Part shown: in pieces, positions 26,064 to 34,603 of the stretch
How positions within the stretch are numbered: the first letter of the stretch is position 1
Layout of the letters: each line of letters begins with the position of its first letter
From: QHXW01 sp963752965
GTDB lineage: Bacteria; Acidobacteriota; Terriglobia; Bryobacterales; Bryobacteraceae
Direction: 5' to 3'
NCBI GenBank assembly: GCA_963752965.1
Contig: CAVWAJ010000016.1
Location: 186,001 to 250,000, forward strand
DNA: 64,000 nt
Position numbers and translations under genes: made by a program
Notes under the pieces: model-generated
What the model was told of the DNA's origin: nothing
The model's database searches: none
Seen by the model: only the letters and a program-made list of their open reading frames with translations

Positions 26064-26855
26064 ATGCGGTTGTCCATCTCGTTCGCAGCGATGGCAGTGG
26101 CCGCTTGCAGTCTGCTCGCGCAGGACGCCGCCGCACCGGCTTCAAGCCCGCCGAACACGGATGCAGCGAAAACCAACGACTATGTGATTGAGTCCGGAAC
26201 CAAAGTTCCCCTGACTCTCATCAACAGCGTCAGTACCAAGCATTCGGCCGAAGGCGACCGCGTTTATCTCGAAACCGTATTTCCCATCATGGCGAACGGC
26301 CGAATTGTGATTCCGCCCGGCAGTTACGTTGCCGGCACAGTCACCGAAGTCAAGCGTCCGGGCAAAGTGAAGGGCCGTGGTGAGCTGTTTCTGCGCTTCG
26401 ATTCGCTTACGCTCCCGAACGGGGTCACACGCGACTTTCGGGCACGCATCGGCACGATGGACGGGCGCGCCAGCGAGGATTTTGACCGCGCGGAAGGCAA
26501 AATCAAGAGCGAAGGGAACAAGAGCGGCGATGCGCGCACGGTCGGTGAGGCTGCTGCCGCCGGTGCCTCGGTGGGCGTAATCGCGGGTGCGGCAACCGGC
26601 CACTACGGAATGGGCGCCGGCATCGGAGCCGCCGCGGGCGCTGCCGCGGGACTCATGGGCGTGCTGCTCACGCGCGGGCCGGATGCCGTGCTGGCCAAGG
26701 GCAGCACCATCGAGATGATCCTGGACCGCCAGTTGCACTTTCAGGATAGCGAGCTGAACTTCGGCGCCTTGCAGCCGGTGCAGGTTTCCGACGGCGGCCC
26801 GACGTCCGGCAAGAAGAATTCCGGAATAATTCCGGCGCGCCGTTTCCCGTTCTGA
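26064..26855 (+). CDS. Exported glycine-zipper protein of unknown function
   Basis: A 263-residue protein with a signal peptide ending near LLAQDAA. Residues 40-135 form a beta-rich domain (GTKVPLTLINSVSTK, GRIVIPPGSYVAGTVTEVKRPGKVKGRGELFLRFDSL) seen in many acidobacterial proteins and reminiscent of the TrbI/VirB10-type beta barrel. Residues about 160-205 are an Ala/Gly zipper (GAGIGAAAGAAAGLMG) likely to associate with membranes. GGAAGGAG seven bases before the ATG at 26064 fixes the start. No specific function can be assigned. Confidence 0.75.
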   Translation: MRLSISFAAMAVAACSLLAQDAAAPASSPPNTDAAKTNDYVIESGTKVPLTLINSVSTKHSAEGDRVYLETVFPIMANGRIVIPPGSYVAGTVTEVKRPGKVKGRGELFLRFDSLTLPNGVTRDFRARIGTMDGRASEDFDRAEGKIKSEGNKSGDARTVGEAAAAGASVGVIAGAATGHYGMGAGIGAAAGAAAGLMGVLLTRGPDAVLAKGSTIEMILDRQLHFQDSELNFGALQPVQVSDGGPTSGKKNSGIIPARRFPF

Positions 26856-26865
26856 GCGCGGCAGG

Positions 26866-27585
26866 TTACCAACTCATTTGGCGCATACGTTCCAGGATGC
26901 GTGTGCTGTAATCGTTCATGCGTGCAGGCTTGCGCCGTAGGGGCGCGGGCAGGATCGCCGCCAGCCGGGCCCCCTGCTCCCGATTGACTCTCGCGGCGCT
27001 CGTCCCGTAATGATACTGGGCGGCGGCCTCCGCGCCATAAACTCCCGGCCCCCATTCGATCACGTTCAAGTAAAGCTCCAGGATGCGCCGCTTGCCGAGG
27101 ATGTATTCCGCCATCGGCACCAGCGTGAATTCGACGCCTTTCCGAACCGCTGACCGGCTGGTCGTCAGCAACAGATTCTTCACAAGCTGCTGCGTGATCG
27201 TGGACGCGCCCCGCGTCCGGCCGCCTTCCATGCTTTCGTCGAAGGCGATCTGCACCTGGTTCCAATCAAATCCGTGGTGCTCGTAGAAGCGCGCGTCTTC
27301 CGCCGCGATGACCGCGTGCTGAAAATCGCGCGAGATACGGTTGAGAGAAACGAACGTGTATCGCTTGTGATACGGCGTCCTGTGCAACCTTGCCTCGATG
27401 CGGCGTTGCGCCTGCACGGCGGTGAACGGCGGGTTGACCCAGCGCAGCCCGGCCAGCGCCAGCGCTGCCAGTAGGTAGAATCCGAGAATCAGCGCTGCGG
27501 CCAGCCAAAGCAAGCCGCGAAGCCAGAGCCCAGGCCGCGACGGCCGCTTCGCTCTTAGCCCTACTGTTTTTCGGTAAACCGCCAC
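26866..27585 (-). CDS. mtgA: Monofunctional biosynthetic peptidoglycan transglycosylase
   Basis: A GT51-family glycosyltransferase that polymerises lipid II into glycan strands at the cytoplasmic membrane. A single N-terminal transmembrane helix (about residues 24-48) precedes the GT51 domain. EDARFYEHHGFD carries the catalytic Glu, and GASTITQQLVKNLLL and KRRILELYLNVIEWG are the other conserved motifs. The 239-residue length is typical of MtgA, and there is no transpeptidase domain. It is transcribed away from the cytochrome c gene. Confidence 0.95.
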   Translation of the reverse strand: MAVYRKTVGLRAKRPSRPGLWLRGLLWLAAALILGFYLLAALALAGLRWVNPPFTAVQAQRRIEARLHRTPYHKRYTFVSLNRISRDFQHAVIAAEDARFYEHHGFDWNQVQIAFDESMEGGRTRGASTITQQLVKNLLLTTSRSAVRKGVEFTLVPMAEYILGKRRILELYLNVIEWGPGVYGAEAAAQYHYGTSAARVNREQGARLAAILPAPLRRKPARMNDYSTRILERMRQMSW

Positions 27586-27620
27586 ACAGCCAGCATACGC
27601 GATGGCCGTGTTGCCGATGC

Positions 27621-27626
27621 TATACT
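27621..27626 (+). promoter_or_regulatory. -10 hexamer TATACT before the cytochrome c gene
   Basis: TATACT lies 12 bases before the ATG at 27639, in the 53-base gap between the divergent mtgA and cytochrome genes. Confidence 0.4.
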
Positions 27627-27638
27627 GCCTTCCATTCG

Positions 27639-28394
27639 ATGCGCATCACTCTGCCCATCGCCGGTATCCTGCTCGCTGCTCGCCTCGCTTCGGCGCAGGC
27701 CCCCGCTACACCCGAAGATCTTGCGGCCGGCAAGCGCCTCTACCGCACCGAGTGCGGTTACTGTCATGGTCCCCGCGGCGAAGGAGGGCGCGGCGCCACC
27801 CTCGCGCGCCCGCGTCTGTTGCATGCGCCGGATGCCCAGGCGCTCTCTGACGTCATCGAGCACGGCATCCCCGGCACGGAGATGCCCGGCCACTGGTTCA
27901 CGCCGCGCGAAATCCGGCAGGTGGCAGCTTTCGTGGAGAGTTTGGGCCGTATGGCTCCCCAAGAGATCGCAGGCGACCCTACGCGCGGCGAGAAACTCTA
28001 CGCCGGCAAAGGCGGCTGCTCGCACTGCCATACGGTGAACGGGCGTGGCGGAGCGCTGGGCCCCGACTTGACCGACATCGGCGCGCGCCGCAGCCCGTCC
28101 TACCTGCGTGAGTCTCTGATCGAGCCCGAAGCCGCCGTGCCCGACGGTTTCCTGCAAGTGGAGCTGCTTACCCGTGACGGCCGGCGTATCCAAGGAGTCC
28201 GCCTCAATGAAGATACATTCTCCATCCAGATACGCGACTTAGCTGGCAACTTCCACTCTTTCTTCCGAAGTGAACTCCAAAAACTGGACAAACAGCCCGG
28301 TAAGTCGCCGATGCCGAGTTACAAAAGTGCACTTACTTCCAGTGATCTGACTGATCTTGTTGCCTATCTCGATTCCCTGCGAGGTAATCCATGA
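27639..28394 (+). CDS. Exported diheme cytochrome c
   Basis: A 251-residue periplasmic electron carrier. The signal peptide ends near ARLASAQA. Two haem-attachment motifs are present: CGYCH (about residue 45) and CSHCH (about residue 127), each followed by a class I cytochrome fold. The C-terminal third (LQVELLTRDGRRIQGVRLNEDTFSIQIRD) is the small beta domain often found after such cytochromes. Its stop overlaps the start of the PQQ dehydrogenase (ATGA), so it is almost certainly that enzyme's electron acceptor. Confidence 0.9.
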   Translation: MRITLPIAGILLAARLASAQAPATPEDLAAGKRLYRTECGYCHGPRGEGGRGATLARPRLLHAPDAQALSDVIEHGIPGTEMPGHWFTPREIRQVAAFVESLGRMAPQEIAGDPTRGEKLYAGKGGCSHCHTVNGRGGALGPDLTDIGARRSPSYLRESLIEPEAAVPDGFLQVELLTRDGRRIQGVRLNEDTFSIQIRDLAGNFHSFFRSELQKLDKQPGKSPMPSYKSALTSSDLTDLVAYLDSLRGNP

Positions 28395-29968
28395 AACGGG
28401 CGGCCTTATCTCTACTGCTTGCGTTATGCTTGAATGCCCAGGTACCTTACGAAAGAATTTTACAGTCCGCCGCTCAGCCTGACAATTGGCTCACTTACTC
28501 CGGCGCCTATCATTCCCAACGTTACTCCACGTTGGATCAAATCACTCGCGCCAATATAAGCCGTCTCAAGGTCGCCTGGATGTATCAGATCAAAGCGCTG
28601 CACAAGGTGGAGACCTCACCGCTTGTGTTCGATGGCGTCATGTACATCAGTGAACCTCCGAGCGATGTAACTGCGCTAGACCTCCGCACGGGCCGGCCTA
28701 TCTGGAGTTATCGTCGCCCTATCCCGCAAGTCCCGGTCTGCTGCGGCCAGGTCAATCGCGGCGTGGCGGCCCTCGATGACCAGCTATTCATCGGCACGCT
28801 GGATTCTCATTTGGTCGCTCTCGACATGAAGACCGGCCGCGTGCGCTGGGACGTCAACGTCGCCGATTACAAGACGGCCAATTCGATCACCCTCGCGCCC
28901 CTGGCCATCAAAGACAAAGTCATCGTCGGAATTGCCGGCGCCGAATACGGCATCCGCGGATTTTTGGATGCCTACGATGCCAAGACCGGTAAACGGGTCT
29001 GGCGCTTCTGGACCGTTCCCGCACCCGGCGAACCCGGCAGTGAAACTTGGTCCGGAGACAGTTGGCAGCATGGTGGCGCTCCCACCTGGCTTACAGGATC
29101 TTATGATCCAGAAGCGAACTTACTCTACTGGGGCACCGGTAACCCTGGGCCAAACTATAGAGGAGACCTGCGCAAAGGAGATAATCTATATTCCGATTGC
29201 CTGCTCGCGCTCGACGCTGACACAGGTAAGTTAAAGTGGCATTTCCAATTTACTCCGCATGATGTAAACGACATCGATGCCAATGAAATTCCCGTGTTAG
29301 TTGATGCCCAGTTCCATGGCAAGGCGCGTAAGTTGGTTCTTTTCGGCAATCGGAATGGTTTTTACTATATTCTTGATCGTCTGACCGGCGAGTTTCTTCT
29401 CGGGAAGCAGTTTGCCACCCAGACTTGGGCAAAAGGTATCGACGAACGCGGCCGCCCGATTCCTAACCCCTCGACCGCACCGAGCCCCGAAGGTGCGACG
29501 GTTTATCCCGATGACGACGGCGCCACGAACTGGTTCAGCCCATCTTATAATCCGCAGACCGGACTCTTCTACCAGAACTGCCGGGAAAAAGGCGCGACTT
29601 ACTTTCTGACCGAGGCGCCGTATATACCCGGCCGCCAATTTCTGGGTGCCAGCCGGCGCTCGCTGTCCGGAGTAGAGCCCTGGGGCGCTCTGCGTGCCCT
29701 CGATGCCCTGACCGGCGAGAAAAAGTGGGAGTTCCCACTGCCCACGCCACCTTGGTCTGGAATTCTTTCCACAGCCGGTGGTCTGGTGTTCTCGGGCGAC
29801 ATGGAAGGTAACTTCTTTGCGCTGGACGCCGCGGATGGCAAACTACTCTGGCGCATTCAAACAGGCGGAGCCGTTTGGGCCGCACCCGTCACTTACGTCA
29901 GCGAAGGCAAGCAGTTTGTCGCCGTCGCAGCCGGTAGCGCCGTCGTGGTGTTCGCGCTCGACCACTAA
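28391..29968 (+). CDS. PQQ-dependent dehydrogenase (quinoprotein alcohol/glucose dehydrogenase-type beta propeller)
   Basis: A 525-residue periplasmic dehydrogenase. The signal peptide ends near LCLNAQ. The mature protein is an eight-blade propeller with repeated tryptophan-docking motifs (VTALDLRTGRPIWSY, LVALDMKTGRVRWDV, ALDADTGKLKWHF, ALDALTGEKKWEF, ALDAADGKLLWRI). Adjacent cysteines in VPVCCGQ match the vicinal disulfide next to PQQ in methanol/ethanol dehydrogenases. Four-base overlap with the cytochrome c gene implies a two-gene unit passing electrons to haem. The window has no PQQ-synthesis genes. Substrate is undetermined. Confidence 0.9.
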   Translation: MKRAALSLLLALCLNAQVPYERILQSAAQPDNWLTYSGAYHSQRYSTLDQITRANISRLKVAWMYQIKALHKVETSPLVFDGVMYISEPPSDVTALDLRTGRPIWSYRRPIPQVPVCCGQVNRGVAALDDQLFIGTLDSHLVALDMKTGRVRWDVNVADYKTANSITLAPLAIKDKVIVGIAGAEYGIRGFLDAYDAKTGKRVWRFWTVPAPGEPGSETWSGDSWQHGGAPTWLTGSYDPEANLLYWGTGNPGPNYRGDLRKGDNLYSDCLLALDADTGKLKWHFQFTPHDVNDIDANEIPVLVDAQFHGKARKLVLFGNRNGFYYILDRLTGEFLLGKQFATQTWAKGIDERGRPIPNPSTAPSPEGATVYPDDDGATNWFSPSYNPQTGLFYQNCREKGATYFLTEAPYIPGRQFLGASRRSLSGVEPWGALRALDALTGEKKWEFPLPTPPWSGILSTAGGLVFSGDMEGNFFALDAADGKLLWRIQTGGAVWAAPVTYVSEGKQFVAVAAGSAVVVFALDH

Positions 29969-30065
29969 CTCGTCATAGCCGCCGCCCCATCACTTCGCGC
30001 GCCACGCCGAAAAAACGAGCGCTGCGTATGATTGCGCTAGCATGTAAGGGAAGAATCATCGCGCT

Positions 30066-33000
30066 ATGTGGATCGTAAGGCTCGCATTAAAACGTCCCTA
30101 CACCTTCGTTGTCATGTCCATGGTGATCGTCATCCTGGGCGTGCTGGCGGTCCTGCGCATGCCCACGGACATTTTTCCCGAGATCGATATTCCGGTGGCC
30201 AGCGTGATCTGGAGTTACACCGGCCTCTCGCCCGAAGAGGTGGCCGAAGTCATCACCATCCGGTGCGAGCGCAGCTTCACCACTTCGGTGAATGACATCG
30301 AGCACATGGAATCGCAGTCTCTCCCCGGACTCGCCATTATCAAAGTCTTTTTCCATCCCAATGCCAAAATCGAGGCCGCCATCGCACAGCTCGCCGCCAG
30401 TTCGCAGTCGGTCTTGCATTCTCTGCCGCTGGGCATTTTTCCGCCCTCCATTATTCGTTACAACGCGTCCAGCGTACCGATCCTGCAACTGAGCCTCTCG
30501 AGCGACACCATGAGCGAGCAGGCCATTTACGATTACGGCTACAACTACATCCGTACGCAGATGGCCAACGTGCAGGGCGCGAGCTTTCCGCTGCCGTTCG
30601 GCGGCCGCCCGCGGCAGATTATGGTGGACATCGATCCTCGGGCGCTCTATGCGCAGGGGCTCTCGGCAGCCGACATCGCCACCGCCATCGACGCGCAGAA
30701 CATCATCCTCCCCTCCGGCACTGCCAAGATCGGCACCCGCGAGTACAACGTGCGCTTAAATGGCAGCCCGGAACTCGTCGAGGGTTTCAACAATCTGCCT
30801 GTCAAGCAGACCAACGGCTCGACCGTCTATATCCGCGATGTGGCCCATGTGCGCGATGGCTACGCCGTGCAAACCAACATCGTGAGGCACAACGGCACGC
30901 GCGGCGCTCTGCTCACGGTGCTCAAAAGCGGCGGCTCCTCTACGCTCGAAATCGTGCGGCGGCTCAAGGAAATTTTGCCGCGCATCCAATCTACCCTGCC
31001 TCGTGAGTTGCGCGTGAAGCTGCTGTTCGACCAGTCCATTTTCGTTCGCGCCGCCATCGACGGAGTGGTCAAGGAAGCAGTCATCGCCGCGCTGCTCACC
31101 GCCCTCATGATTCTGCTTTTCCTGGGTAGCTGGCGCAGCACGCTCATCGTTTGCATCTCCATCCCGCTATCCATCCTGACTTCGCTGGCCATTCTGCATA
31201 TGCTGAATGAAACCGTCAATGTCATGACGCTCGGCGGCCTCGCGCTCGCCGTGGGCATCCTGGTTGACGACGCCACCGTCGAAATCGAAAATATTCACCG
31301 CAATCTCGGGCAGGGAAAACCCATCGTCCGCGCGATTCTCGACGGTGCGCAGCAAATAGCCGTCCCTGCCTTCGTTTCCACCCTGTGTATCTGCATCGTC
31401 TTCGTGCCCGTGGTTTTCCTGACTGGCGCGGCGAAATATTTGTTCACGCCCCTGGCTCTGGCCGTCGCCCTGGCAATGATGGCCTCTTACATCCTCTCGC
31501 GAACGCTTGTGCCGACCATGGTGAAGTACCTCGTCCGCGGCGAGGTCGACCGCTATCGGGTTCACGAGGGCGGCGAACACGGCGGAGGCATTTTCTGGGA
31601 CGTGCATCACGCCTTCAATCGCCGCTTTGAGCGCATGCGCGAAGGTTACCGGCGCTTGCTGGCCACGGCACTGCGTCATCGCAAACTGGTCGCGTTCTGC
31701 TTTTTCCTCATCACTGCTGCGTGTGCGTCGCTGTATCCGTTCATCGGCACGGACTTCTTCCCTCAGGTGGATGCGGGCCAGCTCCGGGTGCACGTGCGCG
31801 CCCCCGCCGGTACGCGCGTCGAAGAGACCGAACAGATTTACGCGCGTGTGGAGAAGACCATCCGCGCTGTGATTCCCGCCAGCGAGCTGTCTGACATCCT
31901 CGACGACATCGGCCTTCCCTACAGTGGCTTCAACGTCGCATTCAGCGACTCCGGAATCATTGGCGATTTCGATGGCGAAATTCTGGTCTCGTTGAAGCCC
32001 GGGGAACACGGCTCGACCGCCGGCTACATCCGCACTCTGCGCCGGCGTCTGAAGGCCGAGTATCCCGATCTCACCGTTTTCTTTCAGCCCGCCGATATTG
32101 TGGGCCAAACGCTGAACTTCGGCCTGCCCGCGCCCATCGATGTGCAGGTGGCCGGGCCCCTGTCCAACGCGCCGGCCAATTACAGGATCGCGAAACAAAT
32201 CGAGCGGCGCTTCTCGCTCATTCCGGGTGCGGTGGATGTCCACGTGCACCAGGTTCTCGACGTCCCCGAAATGCGGCTCAATGTCGATCGCGTTCGCGCG
32301 GAGCAATTGGGCCTCACCCAGCGCAGCGTTGCCAACAGCCTTCTGGTTTCGCTCAGTTCCAGCATGCAAGTCACCCCGAACTACTGGATCAATCCCGCGA
32401 ATCAAATCGACTATCCCGTCGCCGTGCAGACGCCCGAGTATCGCGTCGACTCCACCGAAGCGCTGCTCTCCACGCCCGTGCATACCGCCGGCAACCGCTC
32501 GACGCAACTATTAAGCAATCTGGCGAAGCTCGATCGCGGGACCACTGCTTCCGTAGTCGATCACTACAACGTGCAGCCCGTGTATGACGTGTTCGCTGGT
32601 GTCCAGGATCGCGATCTCGGCGGCGTGGCCGGTGAGGTCGATCGCGTGCTCGACGAGTTTCGTCCCAAGCTTCCCCGAGGCAGCTTTTTCTCGACACGCG
32701 GCCAGGTCGAAACCATGCGAACTTCCTTCATCGGCATGGGTGTCGGACTGCTCTTCGCCATCCTCCTGGTCTATTTCGTGATGGTCGTCAACTTCCAGTC
32801 GTGGCTTGACCCGTTCATCATTCTGATGGCTCTTCCCGGCGCGCTCTCCGGCATCCTGCTCATGCTGTTCTTGACCCAGACCACCGTGTGCGTCCCGTCC
32901 TTGATGGGCGCTATCATGAGCATTGGGGTGGCAACCGCCAACAGTATCCTGTTGGTGAACTTCGCCAACGACCTGCGCCGCACCGGCGAAGATGCTCGCA

Positions 33001-33257
33001 CAGCCGCTCTGGAAGCCGGTTTCACGCGCCTTCGCCCGGTGATCATGACCGCTCTCGCCATGATCGTAGGCATGGTGCCGATGGCGCTTGGAATTGGTGA
33101 AGGCGGCGAGCAGAATGCGCCTCTCGGACGCGCCGTGATCGGTGGTTTGCTCATGGCGACGTTTGCGACGTTGTTTTTTGTCCCTGTGGTTTATAGCGTG
33201 TTGCGGCGCAAACCGCCTCAGAGCTTCGATGAACTCGAAGTCGACGCGGAAGGTTAA
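30066..33257 (+). CDS. RND efflux transporter permease, second system
   Basis: A 1063-residue inner-membrane RND pump. It begins LALKRPYTFVVMSMVIVILGVLAVLRMPTDIFPEID, with paired acidic residues in the helix 4 region (GILVDDATVEIENIHRNLG) and the second-half counterpart GVATANSILLVNFANDLR. It differs clearly from the pump at 9035 and resembles the acidobacterial RND group annotated loosely as CzcA/HAE1. Here the pump gene precedes its adaptor, the reverse of the first system. No outer-membrane channel follows. A TATGAT element lies 33 bases before the ATG. Confidence 0.93.
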   Translation: MWIVRLALKRPYTFVVMSMVIVILGVLAVLRMPTDIFPEIDIPVASVIWSYTGLSPEEVAEVITIRCERSFTTSVNDIEHMESQSLPGLAIIKVFFHPNAKIEAAIAQLAASSQSVLHSLPLGIFPPSIIRYNASSVPILQLSLSSDTMSEQAIYDYGYNYIRTQMANVQGASFPLPFGGRPRQIMVDIDPRALYAQGLSAADIATAIDAQNIILPSGTAKIGTREYNVRLNGSPELVEGFNNLPVKQTNGSTVYIRDVAHVRDGYAVQTNIVRHNGTRGALLTVLKSGGSSTLEIVRRLKEILPRIQSTLPRELRVKLLFDQSIFVRAAIDGVVKEAVIAALLTALMILLFLGSWRSTLIVCISIPLSILTSLAILHMLNETVNVMTLGGLALAVGILVDDATVEIENIHRNLGQGKPIVRAILDGAQQIAVPAFVSTLCICIVFVPVVFLTGAAKYLFTPLALAVALAMMASYILSRTLVPTMVKYLVRGEVDRYRVHEGGEHGGGIFWDVHHAFNRRFERMREGYRRLLATALRHRKLVAFCFFLITAACASLYPFIGTDFFPQVDAGQLRVHVRAPAGTRVEETEQIYARVEKTIRAVIPASELSDILDDIGLPYSGFNVAFSDSGIIGDFDGEILVSLKPGEHGSTAGYIRTLRRRLKAEYPDLTVFFQPADIVGQTLNFGLPAPIDVQVAGPLSNAPANYRIAKQIERRFSLIPGAVDVHVHQVLDVPEMRLNVDRVRAEQLGLTQRSVANSLLVSLSSSMQVTPNYWINPANQIDYPVAVQTPEYRVDSTEALLSTPVHTAGNRSTQLLSNLAKLDRGTTASVVDHYNVQPVYDVFAGVQDRDLGGVAGEVDRVLDEFRPKLPRGSFFSTRGQVETMRTSFIGMGVGLLFAILLVYFVMVVNFQSWLDPFIILMALPGALSGILLMLFLTQTTVCVPSLMGAIMSIGVATANSILLVNFANDLRRTGEDARTAALEAGFTRLRPVIMTALAMIVGMVPMALGIGEGGEQNAPLGRAVIGGLLMATFATLFFVPVVYSVLRRKPPQSFDELEVDAEG

Positions 33258-33266
33258 GGAGCTCGT

Positions 33267-34553
33267 TTGGCGATCCACGAACCCATCGTCCCGGAACGAA
33301 AGAAGGCCGCGCCGCCACGGCACGCCAGCCGTAGTGCGCTTCTTGGTGTTTTTGTCGTCCTCGCGGCGGTGGTCGTGGTGGCCATCGCATTCGGCTTGCG
33401 CCCCCGTCTCGCGCGCCAGAAGGCCCTGGCTGCGGCTTCCGAAGCGGTCGAAGACAACCTGCCCGTGGTTCATGTCGCGCCCGCGCGCCAGTCCCCGGCC
33501 AAAACCGAGCTGGAACTGCCCGGTGATTTGCAAGCCAAAGTGGAGTCCCCCATCTTCGCCCGCGCCGACGGCTACATGCGCACGCGCCTGGTCGACATCG
33601 GCGACCGCGTCCGCGCCGGCCAGCTTCTTGCGGAAATCGAAACGCCGGAACTGGACCAGCAGGTTAGCCAGGCGCAGGCGAGCCTAGCTCAATCGCAAGC
33701 GTCGCTCGTGCAACTTCAGGCGAACCTCGCCCAGGCGCGTGCCAACCTCAAACTCGCTCAGGTCACCTGGGAACGTTGGAAACGCCTGGCTGATCGCGGC
33801 GTCTTCTCCCGCCAGGATGCCGACGAACGCGAGTCGGCCTTTGACGCGCGCAAAGCCGATGTCGATGCCGCGGTCGCCACCGTCGACGCCACACGGAAAT
33901 TGGTCGACGCCAACGCCGCCAACGTGCACCGCCTGGAAGAGCTGAAAGCGTTCGCCCGCGTCCTCGCGCCTTTCGATGGCGTGGTCACCAGTCGGAACAT
34001 GAGCATGGATCCGGGTACACTCATCAATTCCGGCAACGGTGGCCCCAATGGGGAAATGTTCCGCATCGCGCAGGTTCGGACCATGCGCATTTTCGTCAAC
34101 GTGCCGCAGACCTACGCGCCTCTGGTACATGATGGCTTGCGCGCCGAGCTCCGCGTACAGGAGTTGCCGGGCCAGCTTTTCGCCGCTACCGTCATCCGCA
34201 CCGCTCATTCCGTGGACGCCAGCGCTCGCACCATGCTCGCCATCCTCGAAACTCCCAACCCCCGCGCCTCTTTGCTCCCAGGTATGTACTCGCAAGTGAA
34301 GTTTTCGTTCCCGGGAGACAAAACCGGATTACTTGTACCCGGTGACGCTCTGTTGCTCGGCCGGGAAGGCCCGCGGGTCGCCGTAGTCACCCCGGACCAC
34401 ACCATCCACTTGCGCCGCATCCATATTGCCCACGATTACGGCGCCGATCTTGATGTCGATTCCGGTCTCTCGACCGGAGATCTGGTCGTCCTCAATCCCA
34501 CCGATCAGGTTCGCGACAACGTCCGCGTCGAGGTCCGAACCTCGGGTCAATAG
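33267..34553 (+). CDS. RND efflux periplasmic adaptor, second system
   Basis: A 428-residue membrane-fusion protein. It starts at a TTG preceded by AAGGAG. Instead of a lipobox it has an uncleaved-looking N-terminal transmembrane segment (LLGVFVVLAAVVVVAIAFGL, about residues 27-46). Lipoyl halves (SPIFARADGYMRTRLVDIGDRVRAGQLLAEIETPE and ARVLAPFDGVVTSRNMSMDPGT) flank a coiled coil rich in Gln/Ala/Asn (about 130-215). It lies nine bases after the pump gene and is surely co-transcribed with it. Confidence 0.92.
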   Translation: MAIHEPIVPERKKAAPPRHASRSALLGVFVVLAAVVVVAIAFGLRPRLARQKALAAASEAVEDNLPVVHVAPARQSPAKTELELPGDLQAKVESPIFARADGYMRTRLVDIGDRVRAGQLLAEIETPELDQQVSQAQASLAQSQASLVQLQANLAQARANLKLAQVTWERWKRLADRGVFSRQDADERESAFDARKADVDAAVATVDATRKLVDANAANVHRLEELKAFARVLAPFDGVVTSRNMSMDPGTLINSGNGGPNGEMFRIAQVRTMRIFVNVPQTYAPLVHDGLRAELRVQELPGQLFAATVIRTAHSVDASARTMLAILETPNPRASLLPGMYSQVKFSFPGDKTGLLVPGDALLLGREGPRVAVVTPDHTIHLRRIHIAHDYGADLDVDSGLSTGDLVVLNPTDQVRDNVRVEVRTSGQ

Positions 34554-34603
34554 AAGAAAGTTGCACCCCTCGGACAATTATAGTAATCTCTATAGACATT
34601 GTT

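Noticed and set aside
31167..32507. A 446-codon open frame on the minus strand
   Set aside because: It is antisense to the second RND pump, whose motifs are unambiguous.
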